This document shows, piece after piece, positions 35,353 to 48,735 of a DNA stretch of 64,000 bases. The stretch comes from Mauremys mutica. Taxonomy: Eukaryota; Chordata; Testudines; Geoemydidae. Made by a program: the position numbers and the translations under genes. Below the pieces are notes generated by a model. The model did no database searches. It saw only the letters and a program-made list of their open reading frames with translations, and had not been told where the DNA came from. Within the stretch, counting starts at the first letter, position 1, and every line of letters starts with the position of its first letter. The stretch lies in contig NC_059072.1 of assembly GCF_020497125.1 (NCBI RefSeq), positions 269,620,045-269,684,044 of the forward strand. Direction: 5' to 3'.

Positions 35353-36829
35353 TCCTTTCCCTTGGGTGCAAGGAAAGAATTGTGATCCTCCAAGTCACAT
35401 TTCCTTCCCCCAGATCCTGCTGGAGTAGCAACAGTTACACCCCACTCCTCTACACAGGGCTGACCTTAACAGTTCACTCTAACTTCCAGGGTCTCCATTT
35501 CTCGCTGTTCTCTTCCATTATCCAGGAGCAGACTGATTTCTGTCCCTTTACTGTGTTGAGAGAGTCTAGTTCTCACCATCATCTGCCATTTACAATAGCT
35601 TTTTTATATTTTGCCACCTCATGAGTTCTGTTTACAAATCTCATCTGAATACATATGTTCTTATGTATGCTTCACAATTTCTAACCCCAATTTACCCTCC
35701 ATTATTGGCTTTATGAATGAATGTTTTTATTTATTCACTACAAAAAAACACCATCATTGCTTTCTGTAATTTTTACCATATAGTATCTTACATTATTTAA
35801 CTAAGGAAAGCACTTTGGGATATGTTTTGTTTAAAACAAAGCTCTGTTACAACCTACCATAATTAATAGTTTGGGAAGTTTTCAACAAGTGTTAGATGGA
35901 CATTAGTTGTATTTTAAAGTGATTTTAATAGACTTTTGTGGATTGGAAATATCTGCCTATTCAGACAGGTAGAAATAGAAAACTGAAGCAAAAATCTTTC
36001 TGTTCACTAGAGTAAGCAATTTTTGTCTTATTTTTCAACTGTTTTGAATATTATAGCGGAAGTTTGTCCACTATTAATGAGCAAAAGGCAGCTCTTCCTT
36101 ATCTTGTCATTCTCTCTCCAACCAGAACAATCCAACAATAATTACAGAACTTAAATGGGAGGGGGCTTCTGACAGCATGACGTTTCATGAGGGTTCTTCA
36201 ACTGGAGTTCACACACTACTTAATCCAAAATAGTTTGAATCACTTGACTCTCAGAAAACTCTCCAAAGCCCATTTGTTTGTTTCCCTCGCAGTTTAGGAG
36301 ATTGGTGGCAGAAAGAGAATGGAGATGTAGGGTCTGATGGGGGATCTGTTATACTGGCATGTTGCACTGAATATACGGGCCAATTTCTAATATTAAGTTG
36401 GGCTGGTTAGTTTGACTGAATTTTGGTTGCTTGGTTGTTGTTGGTGGCGTGTTGTTTTGTTTTTGTTGTTTGTACTGTATTTGAATGAAATAGTTTCTTC
36501 ATTGTGATCTTTTTTTTGGGGGGCGGGTATTTTTACTTAAGGGTTTCTTTAGTTCACATACCAACAGAAACACTGTAAAGGTATTTAAAAATAAATCCTA
36601 AAGCATTGCATAGAGTGGAGAGGAACTAAGGAGAGAGAAGGTCTGTGACATAAGTTCAAGTAAATCCATGGCAAGTTCTTCAAGAGGTGAGCTTTGACTT
36701 AGATCCAGAAATGAATGACATTTTGAGGATATAGTTGTGTTTCTTTGTATACATGAAAAGGCAGGCCACAGTGCTCAGTGTAAACTAAGACTTCAGAAGG
36801 TCAAATGAAAGGAATATGGAGTAATATAG
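35353..36829. other. Intronic sequence without recognised feature
   Basis: Contains GT/TG-rich simple sequence around 36420-36540. I see nothing that supports a gene or complete repeat. Confidence 0.5.
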
Positions 36830-36834
36830 ACAAG

Positions 36835-37522
36835 TGTGTGGTGAAGACTCACCAGCATGGCGCCTCCTGCTGGTTGTCCAGGGAATTAGCTCTTTTCCAG
36901 CTCCAGAGCGCCCTCTGCCAGCTGATGCCTTGCCTGCCGCTGGCCTCTTGGACCCCGATGCCCCTCTACCTCGGGGTTCTGCCTTCTGCAGTACTCCCGC
37001 AGTCTCTGGGTCTCACCTCCCCAGGGAACTCCCAACCCTCTATCCCCACCTTGCCTCAGTGGCTACTGTCAGTTATCATCTAGCCCCCCTCCCTGGGGCA
37101 GACTGCAGTCTGTAAACCACTCATCATCGGCAAGGGGGGTTGGACCAGCTGCCTCTGCCTATTCCTGGGCTGTCCCTCTGCAACCCTAGTACCCTTTTGT
37201 GGGCCCTTAACTTGGCCTGCAGCCTGGAGCTTTGCTAGGCTGGAGCTCCCCAGCCCTCTCTGCCCTTCCCCAGCGCTGTTCCACCCTAGGTACCCTCCTC
37301 AGCTTCCCAGGCAGCCAGGTCTCTCTCTCTCTAGGGAGCTAGAGAGAGTGTCTCTTAGTCTCTGGCCCTCAGCCCTCTTATAGGGCCAACTGTGGTCTGA
37401 TTGGGGCATGGCCCCACCTGTGGCTGCTTCCCCCAATCAGCCTAGCTTTTCCCCCACCGCAGCCCTCTCCCAGGGCTGTTTTAAACCCTTCAGGGCAGGA
37501 GTGGGGTGACCACCCTGCTACA
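36835..37522 (-). mobile_element. Solo LTR, gypsy- or ERV-type
   Basis: A 688-bp block that starts TGTGTGG and ends CTACA on the plus strand, giving TGT...ACA termini on either strand. It is flanked by ACAAG (36830-36834) and GCAAG (37523-37527), a 5-bp duplication with one mismatch. On the minus strand CCCTATAAGAGGG (from the plus-strand CCCTCTTATAGGG at 37374-37386) is a plausible TATA box followed by a CT/GA-rich start region, so minus is the likely transcription strand. No internal retroelement sequence flanks it. The 92- and 93-codon frames inside are GC artefacts. Confidence 0.65.
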
Positions 37523-37527
37523 GCAAG

Positions 37528-39782
37528 AGATGAAACAAATGAGGATTTCAGTGGAGTCAAAGATGTGGCATCGGTTGGGAAAAGTTGTAGAGGTGGTGAT
37601 AAATGGATTGGAAGCCATTGAGATGTGAGGGAGAAGAACATTTAAGGCCAAGTATCACACCAAGTTTACAGGAAAATGGGAGCTCTGAGTTATGGTGAGC
37701 ACCCTCATCTCTTCTTCTGTCTTTGAGACATTAATGTAAAGAAAACAGAAATATAGTCACAAGTTTCCATGATCTACACAGGCAGAGAAAGTGAAGCAAG
37801 AGCATTGGTAAAAGGAATTGAAAACTAATTACTGCTGAGCATTTTCACCAACAAAATTGTACTTGGTGGTTTCTTACTCTTTTTTGAGTGGACTATTACT
37901 GCTTCTACAAACAAAACTTGTTATTCATGCATCCTCTTAATAGCTGTGTTTTAAACTGGTGAACTTTCTTTTCAGGAAAAAGCATTAGGAAAATATAGTA
38001 GATAGGAGACCTGGAGGCTGGAGAACAGAGATTGGGATATTGGAGGCTTTTAAATGAGCATTTTACTAACTAGTAACTGTATCAGCATATGTAACATCTT
38101 CCTGTATAGCTAGTGTGTTATAGAGTCTTTTAAAGCACAATAATATCACATTACTTCAAATGCAGATAGTTTCCTTGATATATTTTTAATTAGAGAAACA
38201 CTTTGGGTTATCTTCTAAATAAACATGATGTTTGTGTTACCAAAATGTTTAACTGTAACAGAATCCTGAGAAATAAGCATGAGCATATGAGGAGAACTGT
38301 AATTACAGCAATTATGGAAAAGTAATTTACTGGCTGTATAAATTGAACAGCTTTGAAACAGAGTGGATCAACCATAAAAAGAAACTCAATATAGAAAATA
38401 AATATTTTGGAGCTAGTAAATGGCTGCTATGCACACAAGCAAAATGTAACTGTTTTGCCTAAAGTGCATATATTTTCATTTTGGAGACACTTGTAAATGT
38501 AAGCTTGTGGTGTTTTTTTCTTTTTTCTTTCTTTTTTTAAAAAAAAGACCTAGAGATATAGGAATGATGAAGCCTTATGCGTATATGTCACTTCCCATCT
38601 GGTAGATACACAGGGCTTACCAAAGAAACTAATGCATTTTAACTGAGTTGTACATGTGCACAACAAATCAAATCTTATAGGATAATTTTGAATCAGATAA
38701 ACTTTTTTAGATAATTAAAATGCAACCAATGAAAAAAGATTTCTGAGTCTGGAGTAAACCCTCTTGTTATCTGGAAATGGTCGTGATTCAACCCCTTCTC
38801 CCAGAGCTGATTACACTTCCGGTTTGTAAGGTTCAAATAAACAGATCTAGATACAAATTCTGTAGCAGTAGCCTATCCAACAGGAACCATATTTCAGCAT
38901 CTAAAGATCCTATTTGTTGTGAACATATCAGTATTAAGTAGATTGTGTTTATATGTCAAAGCAAACCAACACTCAAGAAAATACACCTAGAAATAATAAT
39001 GCACCTAAAAATAATAATTCACAAGAAATCACCTCTAGAAATGTGATGCTCTGATTACCTATTGCCACCTGCCTACAGTTAGTGATTATAGTATTTGCAT
39101 TGGTCTATGATTAATAGCATCTGTTATTACTGCTGGCCATATACTACAGTCAAGCTGAACCACGTTTCATTCCTTTGTACTAAATCACAGCATTTAACCA
39201 TATTATCACAACACCATGCCATTATAAGGCAGTCAGTAATAAACTATGGAGTCCTTGAATGAGTGCCTATTTAAAAAATCTTATAGGCTTTTGAAGCTGT
39301 GCTACATAAGAAACTTCCACCTACACTTTGGGAAGAGGGAGGGAGATAAAAGATGCCTAGCTATGGGTAAAATGCTACTGAAAGCTACAAAAGCTGAGCC
39401 AATACCAGTGCAGGAAAGAAACTGCTTTTAAAAAAATCTTACTGGTCTAACTGCTTCTTTTGATATGAAGCACTCCTGCTTTAGCCATTTTGATTTAAAT
39501 GGTTGTTGTAGGTTGTGCAAAGAAACATATCCTGAGTGTGCTGAAAGTTGGCCAAGTGTTGGCCAAAAGATAGATGTGGAAAATTTCAATAGCAGAATTT
39601 GCTCCCAAGTGAAAATGAAATATTAAGATTTAAAAAAAAAGACTTCCCCCGCTCTAGATGTGAGAGGGGAAAGCTGATATCAGAAAAATTACTTTGCTTT
39701 GATCAACCATGAGACAGAAACAGCTTGACCAATTTTATTTTGGAAATAAAATCTTTTCTTTGTAGAGACTTTGAATATCAGT
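37528..39782. other. Intronic sequence without recognised feature
   Basis: AT-rich, with poly-T and poly-A near 38510-38545. Nothing coding or clearly repetitive was recognised. Confidence 0.5.
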
Positions 39783-39866
39783 GGGATCAGATTCTCATCT
39801 GATGTAAATTGGCGTTATTTCATTGCTACAATATGATTTATACCAACTGAAGATCTGACCCCATGT
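39783..39866. repeat. Short palindromic repeat, CAGATTCT family
   Basis: GGGATCAGATTCTCATCTG and the right-hand GAAGATCTGACCCC are inverted partners; TGTAAATTGG and TTTATACCAA pair inside them. Related copies are at 62030-62143 and, less clearly, near 61657-61750. Confidence 0.55.
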
Positions 39867-40029
39867 TTCATTGGGGGGAATTTATTGATATATTATATAA
39901 ACCCCTAATAAATATGTGGATTTGCTTACAATGAAAATCCTAATATACCTAAATATTGCAGTGTTAAAGAGATTGATGTAAGAAAGTGGTAAAAGACAAA
40001 ATTACTAAAGTTGCAACTACTGAAATATG

Positions 40030-40865
40030 AATAAAGCAAACACATTTTGACCTTGGGAGGCAGGCCAGTCCTCGCTTACAGACAGGACCCCAACCTGAAG
40101 CAAATACTCACCAGCAACTACACACCACACCACAGAAACACTAACCCAGGAACCTGTAGCAAACCTCGTTGCCTACTCTGTCCCCATATCTACTCTAGCT
40201 ACACCATCAGAGGACCCAACCACATCAGCCACACCATCAGGGACTCATTCACCTGCACATCTACTAATGTGATATATGCCATCATGTGCCAGCAATGCCC
40301 CTCTGCCATGTACATTGGCCGAACCGGACTGTTTCTACGTAAAAGAATAAATGGACACAAATCAGACATCAGGAATAGTAACATACAAAAGCCAGTAGGA
40401 GAACACTTCAATCTTCCTGGACATTCTATAACAGATTTAAAAGCAGCCATACTTGAACAAAAAAACTTCAGAAACAGACTTCAAAGAGAAACTGCAGAAC
40501 TAAAATTCATTTGCTAATTTAACACCATTAATTTGGGCTTGAATAGGGACTGGGAGTGGCTGGCTCACTACAAAAGCACCTTTACCTCTCCTGGAATTGA
40601 CAGCTCCTCATCAATTATTGGGAGTGAACTACATCCACCCTGATTGAATTGGCCCTGTCAACACTGGTTCTCCACTTGTGAGGTAACTCCCTTCTCTTCA
40701 TGTGTCAGTATAATAATGCATCTGTAATTTTCACTCCGTGCGTCTGAAGAAGTGGATTTTTTACTCACAAAAGCTTATGAACAAATAAATCTGTTAGTCT
40801 TTAAGGTGCCACTGGACTCGTTGTTGTTTTTGTGGATACAGATGAAAATGGCTATCCCCTGATAC
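40030..40865 (+). mobile_element. Penelope-like retroelement, 5'-truncated
   Basis: The copy holds the C-terminal GIY-YIG endonuclease domain (40047-40517) and the complete 3' tail, but no reverse transcriptase. The tail contains CTGAAGA (40744-40750) and CACAAAAGC where the sister copy at 4665-4968 has its hammerhead-like core, and ends with TTAAGGTGCCACTGGACTCG and a GATACAGATGAAAATGGCTA variant. 5' truncation is common in this class, which primes at the target. Insertion strand is opposite to the GPC6 exon. Confidence 0.85.
40047..40517 (+). pseudogene. Penelope GIY-YIG endonuclease domain, truncated open frame
   Basis: A 156-codon open frame encodes the end of a Penelope-like polyprotein. 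In order: a Cys cluster around residues 37-46 (CSKPRCLLC), the linker, then the GIY-YIG signature in the form VIYAIMCQQCPSAMYIGRTG (residues about 76-95), the catalytic Arg/His helix LRKRINGHKSDI (98-109), and the Glu of PVGEHF (117-122). In the family GIY-YIG cuts target DNA for retrotransposition in the nucleus. The first Gly of GIY is Val here. The first Met is probably not a true start, because the reverse-transcriptase part is missing upstream. The frame is uninterrupted, which suggests a younger insertion than most in this window. Confidence 0.85.
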
Positions 40866-41544
40866 TCTGTTACTCAGTTAAAGTTACCACGTTAGCTCAG
40901 AGCAGCATTTGACACTGTATTTCTTAACGCCAAACTAAGGACAACTGAAATGTTTAGTATAACAAACCATCAAATTCCATTACTTCTACTGTGTCAAACC
41001 AGATTCATATTTATTTAGTAAAATTTCTAAAATATGCCGATAAGTACACTAAGACAATTAAAATAGTCCAGTGCCAAAAAAGACCTTCCCCATCCATATG
41101 CTCCCACACCTGACTGCATACCGTCTCCAAACACATCAGCCTTGCAGCAAAACATGGAGTATAGCTTTGGGCCAAAGATCTAATTATTGCATCAGAATAT
41201 TTTCCAGCAGAGACAGGAGTATTTGCAAAACATACAGAATTTTTTGAAAATTTTAGGTAATGTGAAATTTATCAAAAAAGTACGGCAGCCAAATTTTGGT
41301 GCACGTGGGGATAGAGTAGTGCTCTTGTGTCCAAGTAAAATATTACCCTACATTAAATGCAAACAGTATGGCAAGTTTATTCATAGTGATTACTTATCCC
41401 TCCCCAGTGGAGTGCTGCTGACAAAATTTCCATGAAATACCATAATATTTCCAAGAAATACTTTCTATTGCTCAAACTATGCTTATTTCACTCTAGTTAT
41501 TATATCCGTTTGTCTAAAGTTGGGCCCAACGTGCTCCTTTATAT
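40866..41544. other. Intronic sequence without recognised feature
   Basis: No repeat or exon recognised. The 82-codon frame at 41187-41435 has no recognisable domain. Confidence 0.5.
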
Positions 41545-41552
41545 ATTCCTGG

Positions 41553-42186
41553 CAGGGGTGCTGGAATAGGGGGGCCACAGGACAATGGCCCTCCCACTTT
41601 TGAAAATGGACGGGCAACTTTTCATTATAGGCCTGTCCCCCTGCCCCTCCTCTCCTGCCCCACGCCTCTCCCCCTGGCCAGGCCGGAAGCTGGAGCCTGG
41701 CCTGAGTAAGAGTGCCTCGGGGAGCCTGGGCAGCTGTGGGGAGCCCTGGACCCTCCACCCGCCCAGGGTGGGGAGGACCTGAGAGCTATCCTTGGCCTGT
41801 GTCTCCGCTCCCACCCCCCCACACCCCACCGAGGGCAGATGGAAGGTCCGCGGTTCCCCACAGCTGCCTGGATGGCTCTTGCCATGGCCCAGCTGCGGTT
41901 CTTTGGCCCCCAAGGCCCCGCCCTCAGGTCATGCCAGAAGCTGGAACCAGGCCAGGTTAAGAGCTGTGCAGGCAGCTGTGGTAGCCACAGACTCTCCACC
42001 TGCTCTCGGCGGGGGAACCAGGGGTTGAGGACATTGGCCGGAGGCTGTTCTCAGGCCTCTCCAACCTGGGCAGGTGGAGGAGCCTGGTCTCCTGGCCCAG
42101 CACTGGATTGGCTGGAGGCGGGGACTTTGGGGAAGAGGAGGGACAAGGCCCCCCACCTCCTTTTAAGAAGATCCATTGCCCCTGAC
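41553..42186. mobile_element. GC-rich hAT-type MITE
   Basis: Starts CAGGGGTGCTGGAA and ends with ATTGCCCCTG plus AC. It is bounded by ATTCCTGG at 41545-41552 and again at 42187-42194, an 8-bp direct repeat with two extra bases at the right edge. The interior has partly repeated blocks (CTGGGCAGCTGTGGGGAGCC-like near 41725 and a variant near 41965), giving overlapping false open frames of 75-130 codons on both strands. Confidence 0.65.
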
Positions 42187-42194
42187 ATTCCTGG

Positions 42195-45100
42195 TACAGG
42201 TAAAATGAGTCAAAGTACTATCACCTCATAAAACAGTAGTAGTTTAGAATTCCCCATTCCCCAAAATTTCACACACACACAAAATCATTTTCCCCCATAA
42301 CACATTTACTCCTTAGATTAAGCAAAGGAAACAACTAAGTACATAGACCATTAACCTGTTAGACTGAGAAGGGAATGGTGTTTATAAACTGGTTTGGTTA
42401 ACTAGATCCCCACTATATATTAGAAATGGGTAAATTCTACAAAGAATGAAATTGTTGGAAACTGGGATTTTGGTTTGGCCAATTACGGCTAAACACCAAT
42501 CTCAAACTAGATTTTGGTTCAAAATAAAGTTATGCTTGTATGTGCTATCTATAAACAGTTTCCGCTCAGGATTATAACTCCTCTCTTTGTCCTGCAGTTC
42601 ATCCACTGAGAGAAATAGAAGGATTTTATAAAACAGCATTATAGGATGTTGCTGCTGCAGCAGTAGCAGCATATATTTTTGGTTTAAGACATTTTGAATT
42701 CGGGGAATCCTCTTTTATTGGATTTTCAGTTAAGGAAAGAGTTGTTTCATTTTGTAACTGGGATACTGGGAGTGCGGATAGACTAAACCTTCTTGTCAAA
42801 TGCCTACTCTAGGGATGCCCCTGTTGAATATGGTTCAATGGCTTTAATTTAATGAAAACAGCAGTTTTTCCCCCTATAAACCTCCCATCACTTCAGAAAG
42901 GAGAAAAACATATGGAATATAATATGATCGAATCATTAACTATTAACTATATCTCCTATTAAATATAACTACATGGCAGTAACTTTTTTGACATCTGAAT
43001 AACTTATTACTTATGAGATCACTTCTTTTACTGAACGTCAAATTCTTCTGAAGTGATGATATACAGAGCAATCTGGAACAGAAAGAGAAGTTCTGCTTAT
43101 TGGATTCCTCGGAGAGTTTAGATATGGGCAAGGAAGATTGCTGCTTAATAATGTCTGAATCATGTAGACTTAGGGTAATAAATAATGAACTTATTCTCTC
43201 ATTTCTAACGATGTTTTATGTAAAGCCCCAGAGCTTACTCATAACTTTTTGAAGGGCAATGCCACAACAGCTTCTCCAACACCTCCACTACACTGAAACT
43301 CAGAGTAGTTGGCCATTCTGTGCAGCACTCTCTAAGCTGAGCTGCTGAGTGCTAACCAGTCATTTCATTTCAGTGTAAGATGCCAGGAAGAGGTGGGCAG
43401 TGAGGAAAAGAGTTTGAATTCAAAGCCCACCTTTTTGCTTTTAGGGTTCCCTTCTAGAGTTGTGGAGTATTAGTGTTAAACATTCATATTGCATTAGCAC
43501 CCAAATACTCTTATCAAAATAAGGGCCCCATTGAGCTAGTTGATATGCACACGGTGACATGGTTCCTGCCCTTCTACTTTATTCCAAATGTTCATAAGCA
43601 TTTTTGTGTGGACTTGGAAAGGACATCCCTCAAAAATCTGTTGCTTAACCACATAGTTCCATTTAAACAAGAACAGGTTTATAAAACAATCTGAATTAGT
43701 TTTAAAATAAATTACACTGAAATAGGGGGAATGCAGATTGCACAAGACTGCTGAGCTCCTGCACTGTTAATGATATCCCTGCCTCTCTGATGCGGACACA
43801 GGGACAACATGAGGACAGACCCATCGATGGATTTTAACTGGCAGGCTGCAACTCTTATTAAACGCTTACACGGGGGAGGGGCAAACCCATTACACATACT
43901 CTCCAACATCAGGCACTTAATTGGTTCTAGGAGGAGTTTACAGAGCTCCTTACCAGACAACCCATAACTCGTAGTGAGCTCTCCTCAGCCTATGCCCCAG
44001 GACTCAGTTCTCTCTGAGTCCTAACACCAACCCCCTATGCAAAGCGGTCAGAGGTTGCAGAATGGTGAGGACCTCAGCCCATGGGGGCCAAAAGGTCTCA
44101 CCCTTTCCCATGAGCCCAAGACCCATCATCAAAATCCCAGGTCTTTTACCTCTGGGGACTGTTTATTTCACCCTTTTAGATTCCCTGGAAACTGGCCACA
44201 AGTTGTGACAAACAACTCAGCCAAGTACCTCAGTTAGGTATCAAGCACATTCATACTTAACTTACTGCGGTTTGAAGGTGCCACAAGAAAGGTGAAAAAT
44301 TCCCTGGTCCTCTGCCAATTGGCTCATAGGAGAAAAAATTCCTTCCTGACCCCCAAATGGATGCTCGAAAGACCAGCAACATCTGTCAGGCTGGTTTCCC
44401 ATTCCTAGTTCAGGGTAGGTAGGACAGAATGGAACCAAAAGAGGCTCCACATGGACCATTCCAGGTTAAATCTTGGGAGCCGAGGAATGCTGGCCAATGG
44501 GTGCCAGAGACTTCAAAGAGGAAAAGAGCTACCTAGAGTCCCTCAGTGAATGGAATGATTCCCTTTCACCAACAGCCCCACCGAGTTCCCCCACCCATTG
44601 AAGCATGTGGGGGGCATTTCGCCCACCATTCCAAAGAGGTACCAATATGTGATAAATGTCAACAAAATACGGCCCCAATGGATTTAAATTAAAAATAGGA
44701 CCTCAAATGCCAGGAAACCAGGGCTGTTCCCATCCATATTTTTTTCTGCTTATTAACATGTGCAACAGCAGAAGCAATTTTTCTACGGATAGTCACACTG
44801 GATTCACAGTCTTTTCCCCATAGTGCAGTCGTGATGTAGATGAGCTCCATAAACTGTGCATTACAGGAAATGAACAACACACACACGCAAACAAAACCAG
44901 GAAGCTTTTTGTTTAGGTGCCTTTTCCCATTTCTTCCTCAGTAAACTTCTGATATGAGCTCAGGTTCCACATGCCCACCTACGAGTATTCCAGCTGCTTG
45001 TACAGCTAAGGCTCTGCTTGTTTACTGAAATATTATCTGCAGGATAAAGGAAACTGTAGAGGATTACTATCAGAATTACAGTATGCATTTTTCATGATTG

Positions 45101-46311
45101 AAAGAGGGACTTGAGGAGCACAGATATCATGGTGATGAGCTAGTATAAAAACCAGATAGGTAGATTTGAATCGTTTCTAGCAGCTTAAAAGGAAGTATTT
45201 ATCCCTGTGCTTTGCAGTGCACAAACAACAGAATGAGTACAGAGTCTATGTCCTGTGGGTTTCTGTAAGCAATAAATAAAAGTGGTTTTAAGTTTTCACT
45301 GCCGATCACTAAAAGCTTCGATTCGGAAAAAATAGTTATGTTTTTGATGTAGAGTTTTATTTACAGAAAATGGGTTACTTGAACTGAGATTTCATGCCAA
45401 ACTTCCTTCTATAGGTCTCGTAAAGTGAGGATTTTTGCCACATCAACAACATGAAAAATACAAGAGAGATTCTTCAAACACAATCACCAGAGCAGTCATC
45501 AACAGCACAGGCCCACCGCACTGGCCGTCATTCAAATAATTTATAGAAACTGACAGGAATAGCACACAGGGAAATGTCTTGGGCCAGATTCTCTCCTGTG
45601 GCTGAACTCCAGTCAGCATGGTGTGTGCATGGGTACAGAAGGGAGTGTTATGAGAGAGCTGGCTGTGGGTCTCTGATTCTGAAGCAAGTCCCACTCTGGC
45701 CCTGTTGAGGGTTAGAGTAGCAGAGATGCTGCTCTAACGTACACTACTGGAGTAGGGTACTTAACAAAATCTAGGCCATTGGATGATAGACATAGCAGAG
45801 CTCTACTACTGTACTTTCTTGTTCCCCAAGCTGGGTAAGGATAGAGGTGCACAGCTGGTGCAGAAGCCACCTTGGCCAGCTGTTGAAAACTGGGGAGTTT
45901 TTTGAGGCTACATGAATTCCCAGATAAACATTTGTGATCTGAACCTGGATCATTTGCTTAACTTTTAGTTTTGGAGATTGTGCACCAGGTTCCCAGCTGT
46001 TTCCCTCTCTCTTGCTACAAACCAGCAGTAGAATGAGGGCAGGGTTAATGTACGGTTGCATAGCTCCTCAGAAAAAGTGTTTTTGCATATACTTTGTTAC
46101 TGTTAATAGCTGTGCAATGGAATAGGTCCACAGCTGTCAGTGAAGTTATCCTGATTTACACATTACTGAAAGTAGAATTTGACTCCAAGTACAATAGTTG
46201 AACTATGATGATTTGCTTTAGATACTGATATAATATGTTACAGATACATTTTCAAAAGTATAAGCGCAAGTACACTCATTCCTATAAGTACAGTGACTAT
46301 TTTAGTTTCCC
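42195..46311. other. Intronic sequence, mostly unassigned
   Basis: A moderately GC-rich block at about 43730-44650 (for example AAAAATTCCTTCCTGACCCC at 44334) may be an old LTR or LINE, but no borders could be set. Near 45570-45720 an old palindromic relic starts GGGCCAGATTCTCTCCTG. No exon was recognised. Confidence 0.45.
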
Positions 46312-46768
46312 TCCCCCGTGGCCACACCGCCGCACAGGCAGTGCTATGGGCGGCGGCGCTGCACACTCCTGCAGGGCAACGTGTCTGGCTCCGGCCAAGC
46401 GGCATGGCTGCCAGTCCTGCTGCTCTGAGTGGCATGGTAAGGGGGCCGGGGCATTAGACAAGGGGCAGGGAATCCTGGGGGGCAGTCAGGGGACAGGGAG
46501 GGGGGGAGTTGGATAGGGAGTTGGATAGCGGGTGGGGACCCAAGGGGAGCAGTTAGGGTCGGGGGGTCCCGGGAGGGGGTGGTCTGGGGACAAGGAGCGG
46601 TGGGGTGGTTGGATGGGTTGGGGGCCTTGAGGGGGGCAGTCAGGGTACGGGAAGTGGGAGGGGGTGGGGGCCAGGCTGTTTGGGGAGGCACAGCCTTCCC
46701 TTCCCGGCCCTCCATACAGTTTTGCAACCCTGATGTGGCCCTCGGGCCAAAAGCTTTGCCCACCACTG
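46312..46768. mobile_element. GC-rich MITE, left-truncated
   Basis: The right end reads TGTGGCCCTCGGGCCAAAAG, then GCCCACCACTG, a terminus I recognise as a hAT-like repeat of reptiles and birds. The body is a G-rich array of GGGGGCAGTCAGGG-type variants (46440-46680). The complementary left terminus is not present. Mirror-image open frames (up to 140 codons) are compositional. Confidence 0.55.
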
Positions 46769-48596
46769 TTCTAGTCTGTGCTTCCAGGACAGCAGCACAC
46801 CTTGATCTCTAAGCAAACTGCATTGACAATAGCAGGAACTTCTCTGTGCAGGGAGGGGAGGATGTAGTCATCAATGTACACCCTAGTCCATTCCACATAA
46901 TTAAAAATACAATCTGCCCCTCTGACAGAGACTGTTTGACACCCTTGATCTAATCTATGTAATCTAGCTAATGTGTTATTCTGGATGACAATTGGACAGA
47001 CCCTGGTGCAGTTTTATTACTTTGTCTTTTGGTATTTCACCTGTCAGGCTTAATGCATGGGAATTTGGGCAATCTTGCTTACTGGCACATCATGGAAATC
47101 AAACTTCCTTAAAGCAAGTATTTGAAAAGCTAATGTGACTGATACACTTTAAAGTGACCTCTTAGGCACTATATCCTTTCCCTGTCATTTAGACAAACAG
47201 AAAATAGAATTTATTTAATCAGTTATCCATGGCTACAACTTCTTGTCCCTTACTAAATCTTTTCTCAGGAAAAATCTCCCATTGAGTTTCATAGGATTTC
47301 TATTGGAGTAAAAAAGGCAAGATTTATCTTCAGCAAAGCTGTCAAGGATCTTGCAAAGTGGGATAAAACAGAATACGTTTTCCAAATATCTCTCTCTCCC
47401 CTCGCCTACCCACCTACCTCACTGAGATGAATTCATGAGAGAGAGAGAATCCAGTATCAAGTCCTAAAAAGCTTTACTTTCAGCTCTTCACTTTCATGAG
47501 TGTCTACATTAATTACAACTTCATTTTCAATCTAAAAGCGGTATTATTTTAAAATGATAAAAACACTAAATATTTTTCATTTGGGCAATAAAGAGGAGTG
47601 CATTTCCAACCAATTCACATCAATTTGTTGGAGAAGATGAGGCTCTTTGTCTTTGTCTTTGGATCTTCACCCAGCCTGTTCCAGGTAATGTTCAACCCTG
47701 GAAGCCATTTAGCTGTTGCTAAACCTTTCTTACCACCAGTGTCTTTAGCTCCTGCCATGCCTTTTTTTTTTAAGGGGTTGGTGAACCTTGTGGAATTCAA
47801 GATTTTGAAATGTTGCCAATCTGGTTTTGGGAGCTTGCTGAACTATTCTGAGTGTATCAGATTCCTGCCCCCAACCCTCTTCACCCCACAATTTAACTCC
47901 ATTTGTGTTTGTGGTGATTGCTGGTTTTTTTAACCAAGTAATTAAATTTAAAATTAAGGACATTTTCCATTTTAAGTGAAGTTTCAATTATGTATTAAGG
48001 AAATAACTCTAAATCTCTCTACCTGCACAAAAAGGATATGATTTTCAGGTTACCACAAGTCCTGAGTAATAGGTGGCACATACTTGCACTGCTCCAGGGA
48101 CAGGACCAGCAGCAGTCATAATTTGGTCCGTTATTCCTCTCTTGCTCCAAAGGATAAAAATCTGTGCTAGATCTTTACCAAGTGCATATTACTTCCCCTT
48201 CCACTCTATTTTAACTTGTCTGGCTGGTAAGTTGACTTCTCCCACTCTTCATCCTTGCCAGCCTATTCCCCAGTCATCTGCACAAGTGGGGAGAGACGTA
48301 ATCCTATAGAGGCTACATTCTCTACCATGCTGTTTCCCATGGTGCAGTTGGGCAGTCCAAGGGAGTAAAGGGACATATCTTAGAAACTCCCTTCCTAGCG
48401 TGGTTGCATATTGTGAGTCATAATCTTGTCCTATGTAAAAAAATCAGAGTGGCAGAAGTGGGTCCCATTTATTATTTATTCATTAGGTTGTCCCTCTAGT
48501 CTTTATTATTGTCATCTTCATCCTTTCAGTATTGTTTTTTCATTCTGCCTACTCTCTACTCCATTTTTCACCCCTCCCCACTTTTTTATGCCATCT
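46769..48596. other. Intronic sequence without recognised feature
   Basis: No repeat or exon recognised. The 111-codon frame at 47598-47933 shows no domain and no splice context that I trust. Confidence 0.5.
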
Positions 48597-48604
48597 CGCC
48601 TAAG

Positions 48605-48727
48605 TAGGATGACCAGATGTCCCGATTTTATAGGGACAGTGCTGATTTGGGGGGCTTTTTCTTATATAGGCTCCTATTACCCTCCACCCCCATCCCAATT
48701 TTTCAAATTTGCCCTCTGGTCACCCTA
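48605..48727. mobile_element. 123-bp hAT-type MITE
   Basis: TAGGATGACCAGATG on the left and CTCTGGTCACCCTA on the right are inverted termini. Flanking 8-mers CGCCTAAG (48597-48604) and CTCCTAAA (48728-48735) agree at six of eight positions, an aged duplication. The interior TATAGGGACAGTGCTGAT and TCTTATATAGG is typical of a very common turtle MITE. Confidence 0.75.
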
Positions 48728-48735
48728 CTCCTAAA

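Noticed and set aside
41483..42231. Cluster of Pro/Gly/Arg-rich open frames on both strands
   Set aside because: They are compositional frames within a GC-rich MITE, with no domain and conflicting strands.
46235..46812. Open frames of 65-140 codons
   Set aside because: They arise from the G-rich array of a truncated MITE.
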